Below, one piece after another: positions 16,962 through 27,192 of a DNA stretch of 64,000 bases. A program made the translations under genes and the position numbers. The first letter of the stretch is position 1; each line of letters opens with the position of its first letter. Under the pieces are notes generated by a model. The model was given only the letters and a program-made list of their open reading frames with translations, did no database searches and had not been told where the DNA came from. Source of the DNA: Flavobacteriales bacterium (GTDB taxonomy: Bacteria; Bacteroidota; Bacteroidia; Flavobacteriales_F; PHOS-HE28); contig JADJVC010000002.1 in NCBI GenBank assembly GCA_016710685.1, positions 248,001 to 312,000 on the forward strand, read 5' to 3'.

Positions 16962-18242
16962 ATGAACAAGCTCTTTACCCTTCCACTGTTGGCCTTCTCC
17001 TTCCTGGGCGCGCAATTCGCCAACGCTCAGAATTGGACGAGCATTCCCACGCCCGTCACCACCAACCTGATACTCTACGGCATCGATTTTCCGCAAGGTC
17101 AGAATGACATCGGCTATACTGGTGGATCGAACGTAACCTATAACGGCCACGGGACGGTCCTTAAAACGGTGGACCAGGGAGATTCCTGGACCGAGGTTTG
17201 GAGCAGTGCGGTGAGCGGTACCGGGATCACTGCGCTCTATTTCCTTAATGTGGATACGGGATTTGCGGGGACCCAAGGTGGAAATATCATGAAGACGGTG
17301 GATGGTGGTACAAATTGGACCTCATCGGACTTTGACCTGCTCCATGATCAGGGAGACATCAACGACCTGAGATTTCACGATGCCGACCATGGTGTGTTGG
17401 CGACGAACTACAATGGGATCTATTTCACCGCCGACGGTGGAGCTACCTGGGTTCCGGCGACCACCAACCCAAGCGTGGGGCAGTACGCATTGTGCTATGC
17501 GGATGCGACAACGCTGTTCGCATGCGGTAACGACCAATCCATTTTCAAGTCGACGGATGGTGGGGCCACGTGGACCAGTTCATATCAAGGTGCTCCCCAA
17601 ACTGTGAATCTCGGGATCAATTTCCTGGATGCCGATAATGGTATGGTGACCAGCGAGGAAGGCCAATACTTCAAGACCGTGGACGGAGGTGCTACTTGGA
17701 CACCGGGCACGATCCCGGACCAATTCGGACTGATGCGCGGAGTGGTGATGCTCGACCTCGACAACATTTTCGTCTGTGCCACGCCAGGGCAAGTGTTCCG
17801 GACGATGGATGGGGGCACCAACTGGATGGACGATAGCGGTATGGACTTCGATCCATCATACTATTCCATCACCTTCACCCCGGATGGAACAGGGTTCGTG
17901 AGCGGGTCGGGTTCCACGGGCGGGACCATTCTCAAAAGAGCGCCAATGAGCGTTGATGTGGCGGATCTCGAGGTGGCCGATATGGCGTTCAGGACTTATC
18001 CGAACCCTGTTTCAAATTCCTTGACCGTTGAGTTCACGACCCTCCGCAGCGAGCGCGTGGATATCACCATTGTCAATGGATTGGGAGCGGTTGTGCGAAC
18101 AAAGCAGGTCGCGTCGAAAAATGGTGGCACAACAAGAACGACTTTCGACTTATCGCGGTTCGCTGCGGGCCTGTATACGATCAACCTGACCGCCAATGGT
18201 GCCGTGATCGGATCGCGGAATATTTCGGTTGTCGGTCAGTAA
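16962..18242 (+). CDS. YCF48-like beta-propeller protein with T9SS type A sorting domain
   Basis: A 426-residue secreted protein: signal peptide MNKLFTLPLLAFSFLGAQF...NAQ (1-23). Then come repeated sialidase/YCF48-type blades, each ending in a turn such as TVDGGTNWT, TADGGATWV, STDGGATWT or TMDGGTNWM. From about residue 345 there is a T9SS type A C-terminal domain (YPNPVSNSLTVEF ... AAGLYTINLTANG). Probably exported and surface-attached; the propeller suggests binding rather than catalysis. The ATG at 16962 is preferred because it starts a signal peptide and follows a good promoter; the frame is open further upstream into the nuclease gene's 3' end. Confidence 0.88.
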   Translation: MNKLFTLPLLAFSFLGAQFANAQNWTSIPTPVTTNLILYGIDFPQGQNDIGYTGGSNVTYNGHGTVLKTVDQGDSWTEVWSSAVSGTGITALYFLNVDTGFAGTQGGNIMKTVDGGTNWTSSDFDLLHDQGDINDLRFHDADHGVLATNYNGIYFTADGGATWVPATTNPSVGQYALCYADATTLFACGNDQSIFKSTDGGATWTSSYQGAPQTVNLGINFLDADNGMVTSEEGQYFKTVDGGATWTPGTIPDQFGLMRGVVMLDLDNIFVCATPGQVFRTMDGGTNWMDDSGMDFDPSYYSITFTPDGTGFVSGSGSTGGTILKRAPMSVDVADLEVADMAFRTYPNPVSNSLTVEFTTLRSERVDITIVNGLGAVVRTKQVASKNGGTTRTTFDLSRFAAGLYTINLTANGAVIGSRNISVVGQ

Positions 18243-18260
18243 GGACGCACTTTGCTACTG

Positions 18261-18311
18261 TAGTGTTCCAACATTTCAAGGCTTTGCATTCCTGACGGGC
18301 CGAGCAACTCG
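18261..18311 (+). repeat. Degenerate third copy of the upstream module
   Basis: AGTGTTCCAACATTTCAAGG...CTTTGCATTCCTGACGGGCC aligns with the AGTGTTCCAGCCTTCCAA part of the 129-bp modules at 14602 and 15291, at roughly three quarters identity over about 50 bases. Here it lies just downstream of a stop codon, not upstream of a gene in the matching orientation. Confidence 0.5.
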
Positions 18312-18421
18312 AGCGGGCGAGTGAGGCCGATGGCTCAGATGCGAACGACCCTTTCCGGCGTTGTCCTGGAGTTTTACGTGGTTTTTTGAAGCGCATTTGT
18401 CCGCAGCATTAACTTGGAGCG

Positions 18422-19162
18422 ATGGAAGAGAATTTTTTCTCGCCGATCGCCAAGGAATATGCCCGGTTCAGGCCGGAGTATCCGGATGCGCTTTTCATCT
18501 ATCTCGCTTCCATTTCCCCGGCCAAACAATTGGCCTGGGATTGTGCCACCGGGAGCGGGCAAGCAGCGACCGGTCTTGTTGGTCGCTTCGAACAAGTGGT
18601 GGCTACGGACATCGGCGACGAGTTGCTTGCCGAGGCGCCACGGCACGACCGCATCGAATACCGCAATGCCAACGCGCTTGCCAGTGGATTGGCGAATGGA
18701 TGCGTGGACCTGGTCACCGTTGCGAATGCAATGCACTGGTTCCATGGTGAAGCCTTTGAACGTGAGGTTCGGCGGGTGCTGAAGCCCGGTGGTGTTATCG
18801 CGGCATGGAGTTATGCCCATTCGGCCATCACCCCGGAGGTGGACCGGTTAGTGCGGAAGTTGCATGATGAGATCGTGGATCCGTATTGGATCGGCCCCAA
18901 CCGCATTGTGGAGCAAGGTTACAAGCACCTGTATTTTCCGTTTGTGCCGATCCAGCCGCCGCCCTTCGTGATGATCAGCCAAATGGACCTTGCGGCACTT
19001 GAAGGATACATGCGCACTTGGAGCGCAAGTACGAAATACCGGTCGGGTCGTGGTGTGGATCCCGTGGATCTGGTCCATGAAGAACTGCTGGAGGCGTGGG
19101 GGCCGCCGGATTCCGTTCGTGATGTCCATTGGCAATTGAACATGCGCATTGGAACCGTATAA
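18422..19162 (+). CDS. Class I SAM-dependent methyltransferase
   Basis: A 246-residue Methyltransf_11-type enzyme. Motif I reads DCATGSGQAATGL (near 39-51, SAM binding), followed by VVATDIGDELLAEA and VDLVTVANAMHWFH (post-I and motif II region), and a conserved RVLKPGGVIAAWSY. These are typical of small-molecule methyltransferases of the Tmt1/UbiE-like kind; substrate unknown. A weak promoter (TTTG 18385, TAACTTGG 18410-18417, 21-nt spacer) ends only 4 nt before the ATG. Flanked by unrelated genes. Confidence 0.85.
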   Translation: MEENFFSPIAKEYARFRPEYPDALFIYLASISPAKQLAWDCATGSGQAATGLVGRFEQVVATDIGDELLAEAPRHDRIEYRNANALASGLANGCVDLVTVANAMHWFHGEAFEREVRRVLKPGGVIAAWSYAHSAITPEVDRLVRKLHDEIVDPYWIGPNRIVEQGYKHLYFPFVPIQPPPFVMISQMDLAALEGYMRTWSASTKYRSGRGVDPVDLVHEELLEAWGPPDSVRDVHWQLNMRIGTV

Positions 19163-19204
19163 AGCACTCGATAGCCACATGGAATTCGTGAGATCAAAGG
19201 GAAC

Positions 19205-19516
19205 ATGGCAGGAGGGATAGCGGTGCTCATGCTCGGGGCCATGTTCGTATGGGGCGTCAGCCTGGTGCCGATCTATGCCGTGCTCACGGTCTTCATCCCC
19301 CGACATACGTGGGTAAAACGGCTGGTGGTGAGCATGGTCTTCAGCACCATTGCCTTATTTGTCGTGATCGGCATCTCCATGGTGCATCATAATGGAACCG
19401 TTATGGGGTTGTACACTGCGAGCATGTTGGCCGCTTCCGTGGCCGCCGCCGCGGCACTGATCCTCCGCAAAGTGATACTGCTGTTATTCCGGAGGAATGA
19501 CCTGCCCATGTCTTGA
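19205..19516 (+). CDS. Small membrane protein
   Basis: A 103-residue protein with three hydrophobic segments: about 4-30 (IAVLMLGAMFVWGVSLVPIY), 38-60 (LVVSMVFSTIALFVVIGISM) and 68-92 (GLYTASMLAASVAAAAALIL), ending in a basic LRKVILLLFRRND tail. Inner-membrane location is likely. I recognise no family. It is 42 nt downstream of the methyltransferase and may be cotranscribed. Confidence 0.6.
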   Translation: MAGGIAVLMLGAMFVWGVSLVPIYAVLTVFIPRHTWVKRLVVSMVFSTIALFVVIGISMVHHNGTVMGLYTASMLAASVAAAAALILRKVILLLFRRNDLPMS

Positions 19517-19751
19517 TACGTAGTATCCAATGTGGGGCTTTTTTGGCCGCTGACGAGATTGAAGAAGACTATCCGCTTGTGGCCGAATTTGATTCCGGTT
19601 TGTGCGACCACTTGGAGCGAACGACGGAGTACTCGTTCAAGGAATTGGTGCTCAGAGCCACCGGTTCACGCGTGCTTGATCTTCTGGTTGATCCCGAAAC
19701 AGGACAGGTAGCTCATCACCCTGCTCGGCCCGCCGCTGGAGCGCGCCAGAA
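19517..19751. other. Intergenic region of unclear content
   Basis: A frame from TTG 19513 stays open on the plus strand (for example EFDSGLCDHLERTTEYSF near 19580), but there is no ATG, ribosome-binding site or recognised domain, and it continues antisense into the DUF389 gene. It could be a decayed gene fragment; I make no functional call. Confidence 0.3.
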
Positions 19752-20726
19752 TTATTTTAATCCGTTGTGTGTGAGCAGCGGGATCACCTCCACGGTGATG
19801 TCGCTCCGGAAACCGGTCTGTGCGTGTACATCGTCACCAATGGTAGTGGCCAACGTTTGCGGGACCTCACCGCCGAAATGGCGCCGGACTATCACATTGA
19901 TCAAGGCCTCTGAGGCACTCAGCAAAGTGACATTGATGGTGCTGCCTTCATCCATGAAGCCCGGCACGCGCTCCACCGTCCGGGCGGTGGTGGTACGGAT
20001 GGCTTTCTCCTGTTCGAGGGATCGGCGACGGATCCCTCGTATCACAAGGATGAGCCCGCTGCCGATGATGTCCAAGCCAACGATGTTCAGGAGCATGAGC
20101 AACAGGGCGTGCGTGGCGACGTCCGTGTCACCGAATGCGAGCCCGATACCGACGACCGCTGCCGGGGGTAACAGGGAGACTGCGATCTCCACCCCGATGA
20201 CCGCATCCAAGACCTGGCCCCACGGTGATTCGATGCGACGGGGCTCGGCAGTGAGCGCCAGTGCCGCAGCGGCACCGGCGGAAATGGCGATGATGAGGTT
20301 CAACGCAAATTCCTGCGAAGTGGGGATCGCACGCAGCGCGATCTCCGGTGTTAGCGTGTAGCCGCCCAAAAAGTGTTGAAGCGCGATGGTGAGCAGGTAG
20401 GCGATGCCGGTGCCGATGATCAGCAGGCCTCCCACCTGTTTGAACAGTCCACGAGCGGCGACCCCCGGCATCCGAAAGATGGAGCCGATGCATACAGCGC
20501 GTGAAGGGGCCATGAACGGGGCAACGCACATGGAACCGATGATCGCGGCCGGGCTGTTGAGCAGCAGGCCGGCGGTGGCCAGACCGGCAGCAGCCACGGT
20601 CATGGCGATGTATCCGGGAGAGATGACCGCCCCGGCAATGGCGCGTTCCTCCAAGGTGGTGTAGTAGTTCCGGATCCCCCAAATGCCGGGGCGAAGGTCC
20701 CACGGGTCGTAAGTAACATGTGCCAT
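19752..20726 (-). CDS. DUF389 family membrane protein
   Basis: A 324-residue integral membrane protein. After a short N-terminus (WGIRNYYTTLEERA), SPAAIIGSMCVAPFMAPS near 55-72 matches the conserved SPxxxIGAMxxxPxMxP signature of DUF389. About six to seven membrane segments follow, including LLIIGTGIAYLLTIAL, LLPPAAVVGIGLAFG and LLMLLNIVGLDIIGSGLIL. The soluble C-terminal part (about 250-324) contains INVTLLSASEALINV. Function is unknown, though transport or stress roles have been suggested. ATG 20726 is preferred over an earlier in-frame start without a conserved N-terminus. Confidence 0.88.
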   Translation of the reverse strand: MAHVTYDPWDLRPGIWGIRNYYTTLEERAIAGAVISPGYIAMTVAAAGLATAGLLLNSPAAIIGSMCVAPFMAPSRAVCIGSIFRMPGVAARGLFKQVGGLLIIGTGIAYLLTIALQHFLGGYTLTPEIALRAIPTSQEFALNLIIAISAGAAAALALTAEPRRIESPWGQVLDAVIGVEIAVSLLPPAAVVGIGLAFGDTDVATHALLLMLLNIVGLDIIGSGLILVIRGIRRRSLEQEKAIRTTTARTVERVPGFMDEGSTINVTLLSASEALINVIVRRHFGGEVPQTLATTIGDDVHAQTGFRSDITVEVIPLLTHNGLK

Positions 20727-20968
20727 GGTGAAACGCTGTCTTAATTCAGGCTGTGTGCGGTAGATGGATCGTTGTGGGATTGCGTCCACTGAGCATGCCG
20801 ATGTTCGACCGGCTCAGCGAAAAGTAATTCGGGCCCCCTTCCTAAGGCTGATCTTCATCATGGTCGGTGATCGGTACGCAAGGATTGGACTGCGATATTC
20901 CCAAGCTATCCGCCTTGGTAAAGAAAACGGGATGGAATTCCGTGGGCAAGACGGAACTGCGGCCACGT
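20727..20968. other. Intergenic region upstream of the DUF389 gene
   Basis: 242 bases between two minus-strand genes. It must contain the DUF389 promoter, but I find no good TTG/TAnnTTTG pair. No RNA gene was recognised. Confidence 0.35.
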
Positions 20969-21586
20969 TCATGCTGGCTTCAAGCCCGGTCCGGTGCGGA
21001 AAAATGTCAGATACGACATCAGTCCGCTGAAGCCGATGAGGTAGAGCGGCCAAAGCAAGTGCAGCCATGAGAAGTGGAACAGGATGCTACCTGCGGTGAG
21101 GCTCCAAGCAAAGAGCACGATGGGCCACGCATCGGTCCGGTGCCCGGCGGGATCCTTAAAAGCCCGTTCCAGCATGGGGATGGCCACGAGCAGGTCAGCG
21201 ATGATCGCGAGCACCGTGGTGATCCACGGATCGGACGTCAAGAGGAAGACACCCATGCAGGCCAAGCCCGCCAGTAGGCAAAGCACATCGCCTTTTCCCC
21301 TCGAATAGTTCCCGCTCCAGACGCCCGCGATCCCGATGAGAACACAACCCGTCGCGGAAAGCGCCACGCCGAACACGTTCCAGTCCCATGCCCATTCCCC
21401 GGCCTGCAGTTGGGCCACCACGCTGATGCCCATCAGCATGGACCAGCCGAACCACGAGAGCACCACGGCTTTCAAACGGCCCTGGATCACGCGGCGGATC
21501 ATCCGGTATTGCGCGAACATGATCAGCGCGTATGCCGTGATCTTCACGACGGTGATCAGCGTGGTATGGGTTTGCCCGTTCAGCAT
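20969..21586 (-). CDS. Multi-pass membrane protein of unknown function
   Basis: A 205-residue protein with about six to seven hydrophobic helices: LITVVKITAYALIMFAQY, AVVLSWFGWSMLMGISVVAQL, VFGVALSATGCVLIGIAGVW, DVLCLLAGLACMGVFLL, ITTVLAIIADLLVAIPML, WPIVLFAWSLTAGSILF and LHLLWPLYLIGFSGLMSYL. Alternating short loops and a WF...W pattern suggest an inner-membrane protein. I do not recognise the family. It starts MLNGQTHTTL at 21586. Confidence 0.65.
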   Translation of the reverse strand: MLNGQTHTTLITVVKITAYALIMFAQYRMIRRVIQGRLKAVVLSWFGWSMLMGISVVAQLQAGEWAWDWNVFGVALSATGCVLIGIAGVWSGNYSRGKGDVLCLLAGLACMGVFLLTSDPWITTVLAIIADLLVAIPMLERAFKDPAGHRTDAWPIVLFAWSLTAGSILFHFSWLHLLWPLYLIGFSGLMSYLTFFRTGPGLKPA

Positions 21587-21791
21587 TGGTCGTGGCAGGC
21601 ATTCCTTTCCGTGGACAACCGCAACAGGGAGCTGTGCTTTAACAATGGGCCGATGTTGCGCATGGCGGGCAAGATAGACCCGGCCAAAAGCCGTTGCAGC
21701 AAATGTGCAACAGCTTGTTGCACGAATAAAAAATTTTCAAGGAGTCCCTTCCTTCAACCCGGTTATGCGGCTTTGATGGTTGGCAGTCCGT
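21587..21791. other. Intergenic region with a copy of the GTGCAACAGC palindrome
   Basis: It lies between the start of the membrane protein gene (21586) and the end of the lipoprotein gene (21792). The only notable content is the palindrome at 21705-21723 and an A-rich stretch after it (AATAAAAAATTTT). Confidence 0.45.
21705..21723. repeat. 19-bp palindrome identical to the nuclease-gene core
   Basis: GTGCAACA-GCT-TGTTGCAC is identical over all 19 bases to the centre of the palindrome at 16082-16110, about 5.6 kb away. Confidence 0.75.
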
Positions 21792-22947
21792 TCAAGGCTC
21801 GATCTCCGTTTGCTGCCATTGCTGGTTGTTCACGTTGGGGTCAGCGTTCGGGTCGTAGAGCACGTCATTGCTGGGGATGTATTCCTGGTTGTTGTTCATC
21901 CAGTACTGGTCCGCGCCGGATTGCACCTGGTACCGCTCGCCGGTGCTGTTGTCGCGCACGGTGTTCTCGTCGTTGATGTAGTTGAGGAAACCGTGCTGGA
22001 TCTGGTCGTTGGTCTGCATGCGGGAATTGTAGGAATCCATCATGCTCTTGTTCACGGCATCCGTTGTACTGCGATGTAGGGCTTGTTGCTGCTGAAAATT
22101 TTGATCGTTCTGCTGCATTTTGGCGTTGTGCTGCGACCAGCTTTGGTTGGTCTTCTGCTGCTCGGCGGCATTGTAAGCGGCGATCTGTTGCGGATTATAC
22201 TGTGTGTTCACAATGCTGTTGATCGAGGCGGCTTTGGCTTGTTCCATGCCCGCTTGTTCAGCCTCGATCATTTGGAGGTTGGCATTCCAGAACACATCGT
22301 TCTGGCCTTGGCTCACCATCAGGTTCACGATCACGAAGAGAGGTTCTCCTTTCGCATTCACCCAATCGGTTCCCAAGCTGGCGTGCTGTTCCTGCGAGGG
22401 TGCGGCTTTGAATAATTGGGCGGAATAGGCTTGATTCTTCGCCGCAATCTGCGGGAGCGGGGTTTGTTTTACGAAGCGCATGCCGATCTTTTCCATGGCA
22501 GGCGCCAGATCCTGCTGGACGTAGGTGCCGATATCAACGGGTTGGCGCATGCCCATGCCCGCCATTTGGTAACTCTGTTGCATGTAGGGGTCGTTGGAGT
22601 ACATGTAGGAACCACCGGGCCTGTAGTACACCTTCACGCCACCAGGGCCGGTGATCGCCGGTCCATTGGCTTGCATCGTAGTTTCGATCTTCCAAGAAGC
22701 CGGGAGCGGTATCTGTTGGCTCACCAAGCCCGTCTTTGAGTCCGTAATGGGGTGCATGAATCACCTTCTCAACGTTTCCGTTGGTGGCCGGGGAATTGTT
22801 GTTTGGAGCCTGTAAACCAAGGTTCCCTTCGTTCTGTTCCTGGTTTCCGTATTGCCCGTTGACGTTCTGGTCCTGTTGTGGGCTGCCAACGCAACTCGTT
22901 ACCAAAAGCAGGAAGAACGATAGCAGGGGGAAGGAGAGGCGTTCCAT
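21792..22947 (-). pseudogene. Lipoprotein of unknown function (frameshifted)
   Basis: The start at 22947 gives a lipoprotein signal, MERLSFPLLSFFLLLVTSC, with the lipobox cysteine at residue 19, followed by a Q/N-rich spacer (PQQDQNVNGQYGNQEQN). The frame breaks near 22750, between EKVIH and HPITDSKTGLV. The rest (about 320 residues) continues in another frame: LPASWKIETTMQANGPAITG, a QNDVFWNANLQMIEAEQAG region and a very Gln/Asn-rich C-terminus ending QQWQQTEIEP. The intact product would be about 385 residues and sit on the envelope. One indel separates the two frames, most likely a consensus error. Confidence 0.7.
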
Positions 22948-23115
22948 GGCTTGTGTGATCAAGGGTGAATGACCGTATTTCGACACAAGGTAGTGGCGCA
23001 AATGGCACATATTCATGCTTCTCCCCGATTTGGGGATGAGCTGGAACGCGCGGTGTGCGTGCGTTTGGAAGCGTGCCAAACCTTGGCCTTTCAATCCTGC
23101 AAAGAGGAACGCGTT

Positions 23116-24603
23116 CTACCGGAACAGTGTCACCGTTCCGTTCTTGCTCACCTCGTCCGTGGGGTTGCACGGGTCGCGCATGTGCATGGTGTACACGTAA
23201 ACGCCCAAAGGCATGTTGGCCCCGTCCCATTTCTCTTCCGTGTCCGTGGTGCCCCAGATGTATGCACCCCAACGGTCGAAGATCTGCACTTCGTAGTTCA
23301 AGTCCGGAATATCGAGCGGCCCCGGCCATGTGTCGTTGAAGGTGTCGCCGTTCGGGGTAACGCTGTTGGGGATAAATGCTGTGGGGGCGGTGCGCACATC
23401 AATGGGGAAGGTGGAGGTGTCGTCGCATTGGTCGGGCCGTGTGGAATAGAAGGTGAAGTCGTATTCACCGTAGCGTTCCAAGTCCACATGGAAAAAACCG
23501 TTGCAGGAGCCAAGCACGAGGCTATCCCCCACGAAAAAAGCACAGGAATCCGCCAGGCTGGAAAATTTCACATCGATGGAAGGAGTGCAGGGCAATTGCA
23601 CTGCGGTGAAAATGGCGGGGAAGCGGGGACGCACGTAGATGCTGTCCAATACCGGCAGGTTGCCACAACCGAGCGAGTCGAATCCTTGCAACGAAATGGG
23701 CTGCCATTCAGGTTCATCAAAGGAGACGGCGGGGAAGTTCTCATTGCTGAAGCCATCGGCCCCCCAGCGCCACACCAAGGAGTCTGCATTGGACAGTAGC
23801 ACGCCCGCCAATCCGGGTACTCGCAGGCAAAGGCTGTCCGGGGTCGCGAAAGTCACGCTGGGGCTGGGCAACAGCGTGAGAAAGATATCGCTCGTATTGG
23901 TGCAGCCCGGAGGTGTCCACCGCAGTAACGCTCACGATTCCTACGGTGCCCACATCCACGGTGAAGGAAGCCGTAGTATCCCCGGTGCTCCAGATGCAGG
24001 TGTCCGGTTGGAAGCCGAAATACGCGTCCGCGGTAAGCGTGGCGGGTCCGAAGGGCAATAGCTGCCGTCTGCACTGCCACCGATGCCGATGGAAGGGTCC
24101 CCCAGTTCGCTGAAGAGGTAGGAAGGGCATGTCCCCCCGCTGACAAGCACCACATATTGTCCCGGCGGCAGGTCGTTACGCGTGAGGGCGGTTATCGCGG
24201 GGTCGTCCAACCATTGGAAGGTGTAGGGCCCGGGGTTCAGCGTAAGGGTGATGCTGCCATCATTCAGCCCGGCGCAGGTGATGTCAGTAACGTCCAATGT
24301 TCCTAACGGGGGAACGATGGGCGGCGCGATAACCGTGTCGAACAAGCTGGCACAGCCCGTGGTATCAAAGACGGCTACGGTATAAGGTCCTACGGGCAGG
24401 CCGGTGGCTGTTGGTCCTTGCAGGGTGGCATCTTGCGACCAGAAGTAGGTATAAAGCCCGGGCGTGTTGGCGACCAAGGAAATTGAGCCGTCGGAATCAT
24501 CCGGGCAGGTGGGCGGGGTGATGGCGATGGAAATATCACAAGGTTCTTGACCCTGTGAGAGTAGGGCGAAACAGAACGAAACGACGGTGAGGACCAAGCG
24601 CAT
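23116..24603 (-). pseudogene. SprB-repeat protein with T9SS type B (CHU_C) C-terminal domain, frameshifted
   Basis: The start at 24603 gives signal peptide MRLVLTVVSFCFALLSQGQ. Two or more SprB-like repeats follow: PTCPDDSDGSISLVA and DITCAGLNDGSITLTL, each with a GPYTF.W-type strand. The frame then shifts near 24060 (after GGSADGS) and again near 23910 (after SVTAVDTSG). The C-terminal part contains FIPNSVTPNGDTFNDTW and QIFDRWGAYIWGT, which define the gliding-motility-associated C-terminal domain used as the type B T9SS signal. The product would be a cell-surface or motility-associated adhesin of about 495 residues. Confidence 0.8.
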
Positions 24604-24686
24604 TACGGGGCGCAAATGTCGTGTTTCAACACGAGGTAGGCAATGGCCTTGCGGAAGTGCTAATGCAAGGCCGGATCAGGTCGAAA

Positions 24687-25335
24687 TTACTTCAGCACTT
24701 CCGGCATTTTCGCTTTGAACCGTTCGAAACGGGGCTGGGAAACGCTTTGTACGTAAGGATTTTTCGGATTCTGCTTGACGTAGTCCTGATGGTATTTTTC
24801 GGCTGGCCAGAATTTCTCAAAGGGTACCACCTGCGTAACTATCGGTGCGTCGTATTGGCCGGAAGCATTGAGTGTTTTGATCGTGTTTTCAATCTGCTCT
24901 TTTTCATCGGCGTTATCATAGAAGGCGATGGATCGGTATTGTGTGCCGGCATCGGGCCCTTGGCGGTTCAACGTGGTGGGGTCCTGGCTGGCGAAAAACA
25001 CGTTCACCAGCGTTTCAAAGCTCACCACTTCGGGGTCGTAGTAAACTTCAATGGCTTCCGCATGTCCTGTTTTTCCGCTCCCCACATCTTCGTAGGTGGG
25101 TTTTTTTTCGGTGCCTCCGGAATATCCTGAGATCCTTCGGTACTCCACGCACGCTTTCAAACACTTCGGCGCACCAGAAGCAGCCCTCGGCGAAGTGGGC
25201 TTTGTTGAGCTTGGAAAGGTCTTGGTCTTCTTGGGGCATTACTTGCGGTAAAAATGCAGTGCCGCTATCCGTATTGCCATTCCCGCAGGAAGTGAACAAG
25301 GCGATGGAGAGTAGGAGGGTTGTCATTGTCTTCAT
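24687..25335 (-). pseudogene. msrA: Peptide methionine sulfoxide reductase A, lipoprotein form (frameshifted)
   Basis: Reduces methionine-S-sulfoxide in proteins. The N-terminus (ATG 25335) has a lipoprotein signal with lipobox LFTSC, so the enzyme acts in the envelope. The catalytic segment is AEGCFWCAEVFESVRGV, with the active-site Cys. The frame breaks near 25145 and resumes with EYRRISGYSGG, GHAEAIEVYYDP, TQYRSIAFY and FWPAEKYHQDYVKQNP, all classic MsrA motifs. The joined product would be about 215 residues, normal for the family. The break is a small indel in a region full of them. Confidence 0.88.
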
Positions 25336-25406
25336 TGGAGTAGGCGTGCAACGGCCGGGCAAGACCCTACGCAAAAACAGTGCCGGTTATTGCACAACCG
25401 CGCCTA

Positions 25407-25926
25407 TCAACGGGTCCGGGCCAACGTGTGCAACGCATTTCGGGCACGCGAGGTCACCGCGGGTCCGGGGCCAGTGCGCAAGGCATCTTCCAAAATCAGG
25501 CTTAACTCAGGGGCAAGGTCCGGGTAATGCGTTGCCATGCGCATGGCAACGGTAATGCTGAGGCCCGTAAGCGATTGGCTGTCGCGGGTCCTGCACAATG
25601 GCGAACATGCGTTGCGTAATGGTGCCGTGCAATGCTTTTGGTAGTTGGCAGAATTGCATGGCCCGGATCACGTTTCGGTGCGTGGTCTGGTGCAACGGTT
25701 GCTCCAGCATTTCCAGCATGCGTTTCGCCCAACGAGCGCCCAGCGCCGGATGACCTTCGCAAGCAATGGACATGGGCCAAGAAGCCAGCTGCGAAACGCG
25801 GGGTGCGCCATGCAGGACCAGCTCCATCAACTGGGCGAATCGTTTAGCATCGCCACCGATATGGTCCGCGATCCGTTGGATATTGACCTTGCTGCGGTCA
25901 GCAAGTAAGGCGGCACAATATTCCAT
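25407..25926 (-). pseudogene. Hypothetical helical repeat-like protein (frameshifted)
   Basis: From ATG 25926 (MEYCAALLADRSKVNIQRIA) the protein is entirely helical, with leucine/alanine-rich segments such as AKRFAQLMELVLHGAPRV and ARWAKRMLEMLEQPLHQT that suggest HEAT-like repeats. The frame breaks near 25585 (after IVQDPRQ) and continues as SLTGLSITVAMRMATHYPDL and ARNALHTLARTR. Intact length would be about 172 residues. No catalytic motif; function unknown. Confidence 0.55.
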
Positions 25927-25974
25927 GGAGGAGCCGGGAAAATGGACCTTCCGAAAAGGAGATTCGAACGCCAC

Positions 25975-27074
25975 CTACCGCTTCAGAAAAGTTGCCCGTT
26001 CCACGGTGGTACCATGGCTGATCTGCATGTGGTAGATGCCGCTCGGAAGGTCGGATATATCCAAGTTGCCGGTATTCTTACCGGAAAGCACAAAGCTGCC
26101 ACGGCTGTCGCGTACCTGCAATGCCTCGCCCGGTTGTTGACCATTGAAGCACATCGTGCGCGGGTTGGGGCCAAACATGCAGAGATCTGGAGCGATCCGC
26201 CGCGATGCCGGAAATTCCAGTTGCCCCCAAAATGGTGATCACGGTATCCGAAGGATTGCAGATATTGTCCGGGGAGAAGTGCACGTTGTAGACCCCTTCC
26301 TGCAAGTTTTCCCACAATGCGCCCGATCCCGTTTGTTCGTCACCCACAGGCGTGGTCCGGAAGGATGCTTAGATTAAAATGTCCGGTGAATGGAACAGGG
26401 GAGGGAGGGAACCGGGATCCGGTGTCACCCAAAAATTTGGATGCTGCCATTTGCGCCGCCGATGGCGTCCTGCGATACGGGCCGAAAAATTGACTTCGCC
26501 CGATGTGTAGGCAGTAACAATATCTCCCATGACCGAAGAGCCACAGGACGAATTATCCACCAGCTGAACCTGGTAGGTATGCCCGAAGGGTAAGTCAAAC
26601 CACCAATGATTCTCGCCAGCTCCGGTGTCCACGGGATGTATACTGTCCATGGCTGTGCCGTCCTGCAATAAATAAACCGTTACCGAACTTGGGTCCGGTG
26701 TGCACGCAGGGGTTGTTAAACACGGGGCAAGCCGAATGGCTCAATTCGCGGCCAAATATGCAACTCCAATCCCGCGAATGTCGTCTGCACCGTTTGACCG
26801 AACTCCCAGTAGTCCTGTACGATCCTGAACTGATCGTGTCATTCGACATTCCATAAAAAATGACCGAGTGGGGGCCGACCCCAAGATCCGTTTGTATATC
26901 CGTGGATCCATTGTCCCCTAAGGCAGGAGGTGGCGTTGCACTCATTCGCATCGACGTTGGCGTAGCTAACGGTATCCGGCCAAAGCGGATGGTGCCTGAA
27001 GGGGCTGCATTGCGCCAGCGGCGGCGTTGGTCAAAACAACAGTGCAGATAAGGGCGGCGTATCGTTTTCACCAT
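25975..27074 (-). pseudogene. Secreted protein with T9SS type A C-terminal domain (several frameshifts)
   Basis: Only pieces in different frames are readable: LGDNGSTDIQTDLGVGPHSV near 26900, WWFDLPFGHTYQVQLVDNS near 26590, ALWENLQEGVYNVHFSPDN near 26300, and a final VRDSRGSFVLSGKNTGNLD with DLPSGIYHMQISHG and the end FLKR (25975). The last part is a T9SS type A C-terminal domain. The start is placed at 27074 (ATG GTG AAA ACG) as the likely beginning, but a signal peptide is not clean in this frame. At least four indels are needed. Treat the boundaries as approximate. Confidence 0.5.
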
Positions 27075-27192
27075 GAATGATGGATGAGTACAACGAGAAG
27101 ACGAGATCGACGATCGATGGTTGCCTTTGTCCTTTCCAGAGTGAACCCAGGAATGCTCCATTATGCAACTCCACCCTACAGAACGCCGCGAC

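Noticed and set aside
19513..20361. A 282-codon plus-strand frame starting at TTG
   Set aside because: Most of it is antisense to the DUF389 gene, it has no ATG or ribosome-binding site, and no domain is recognisable.
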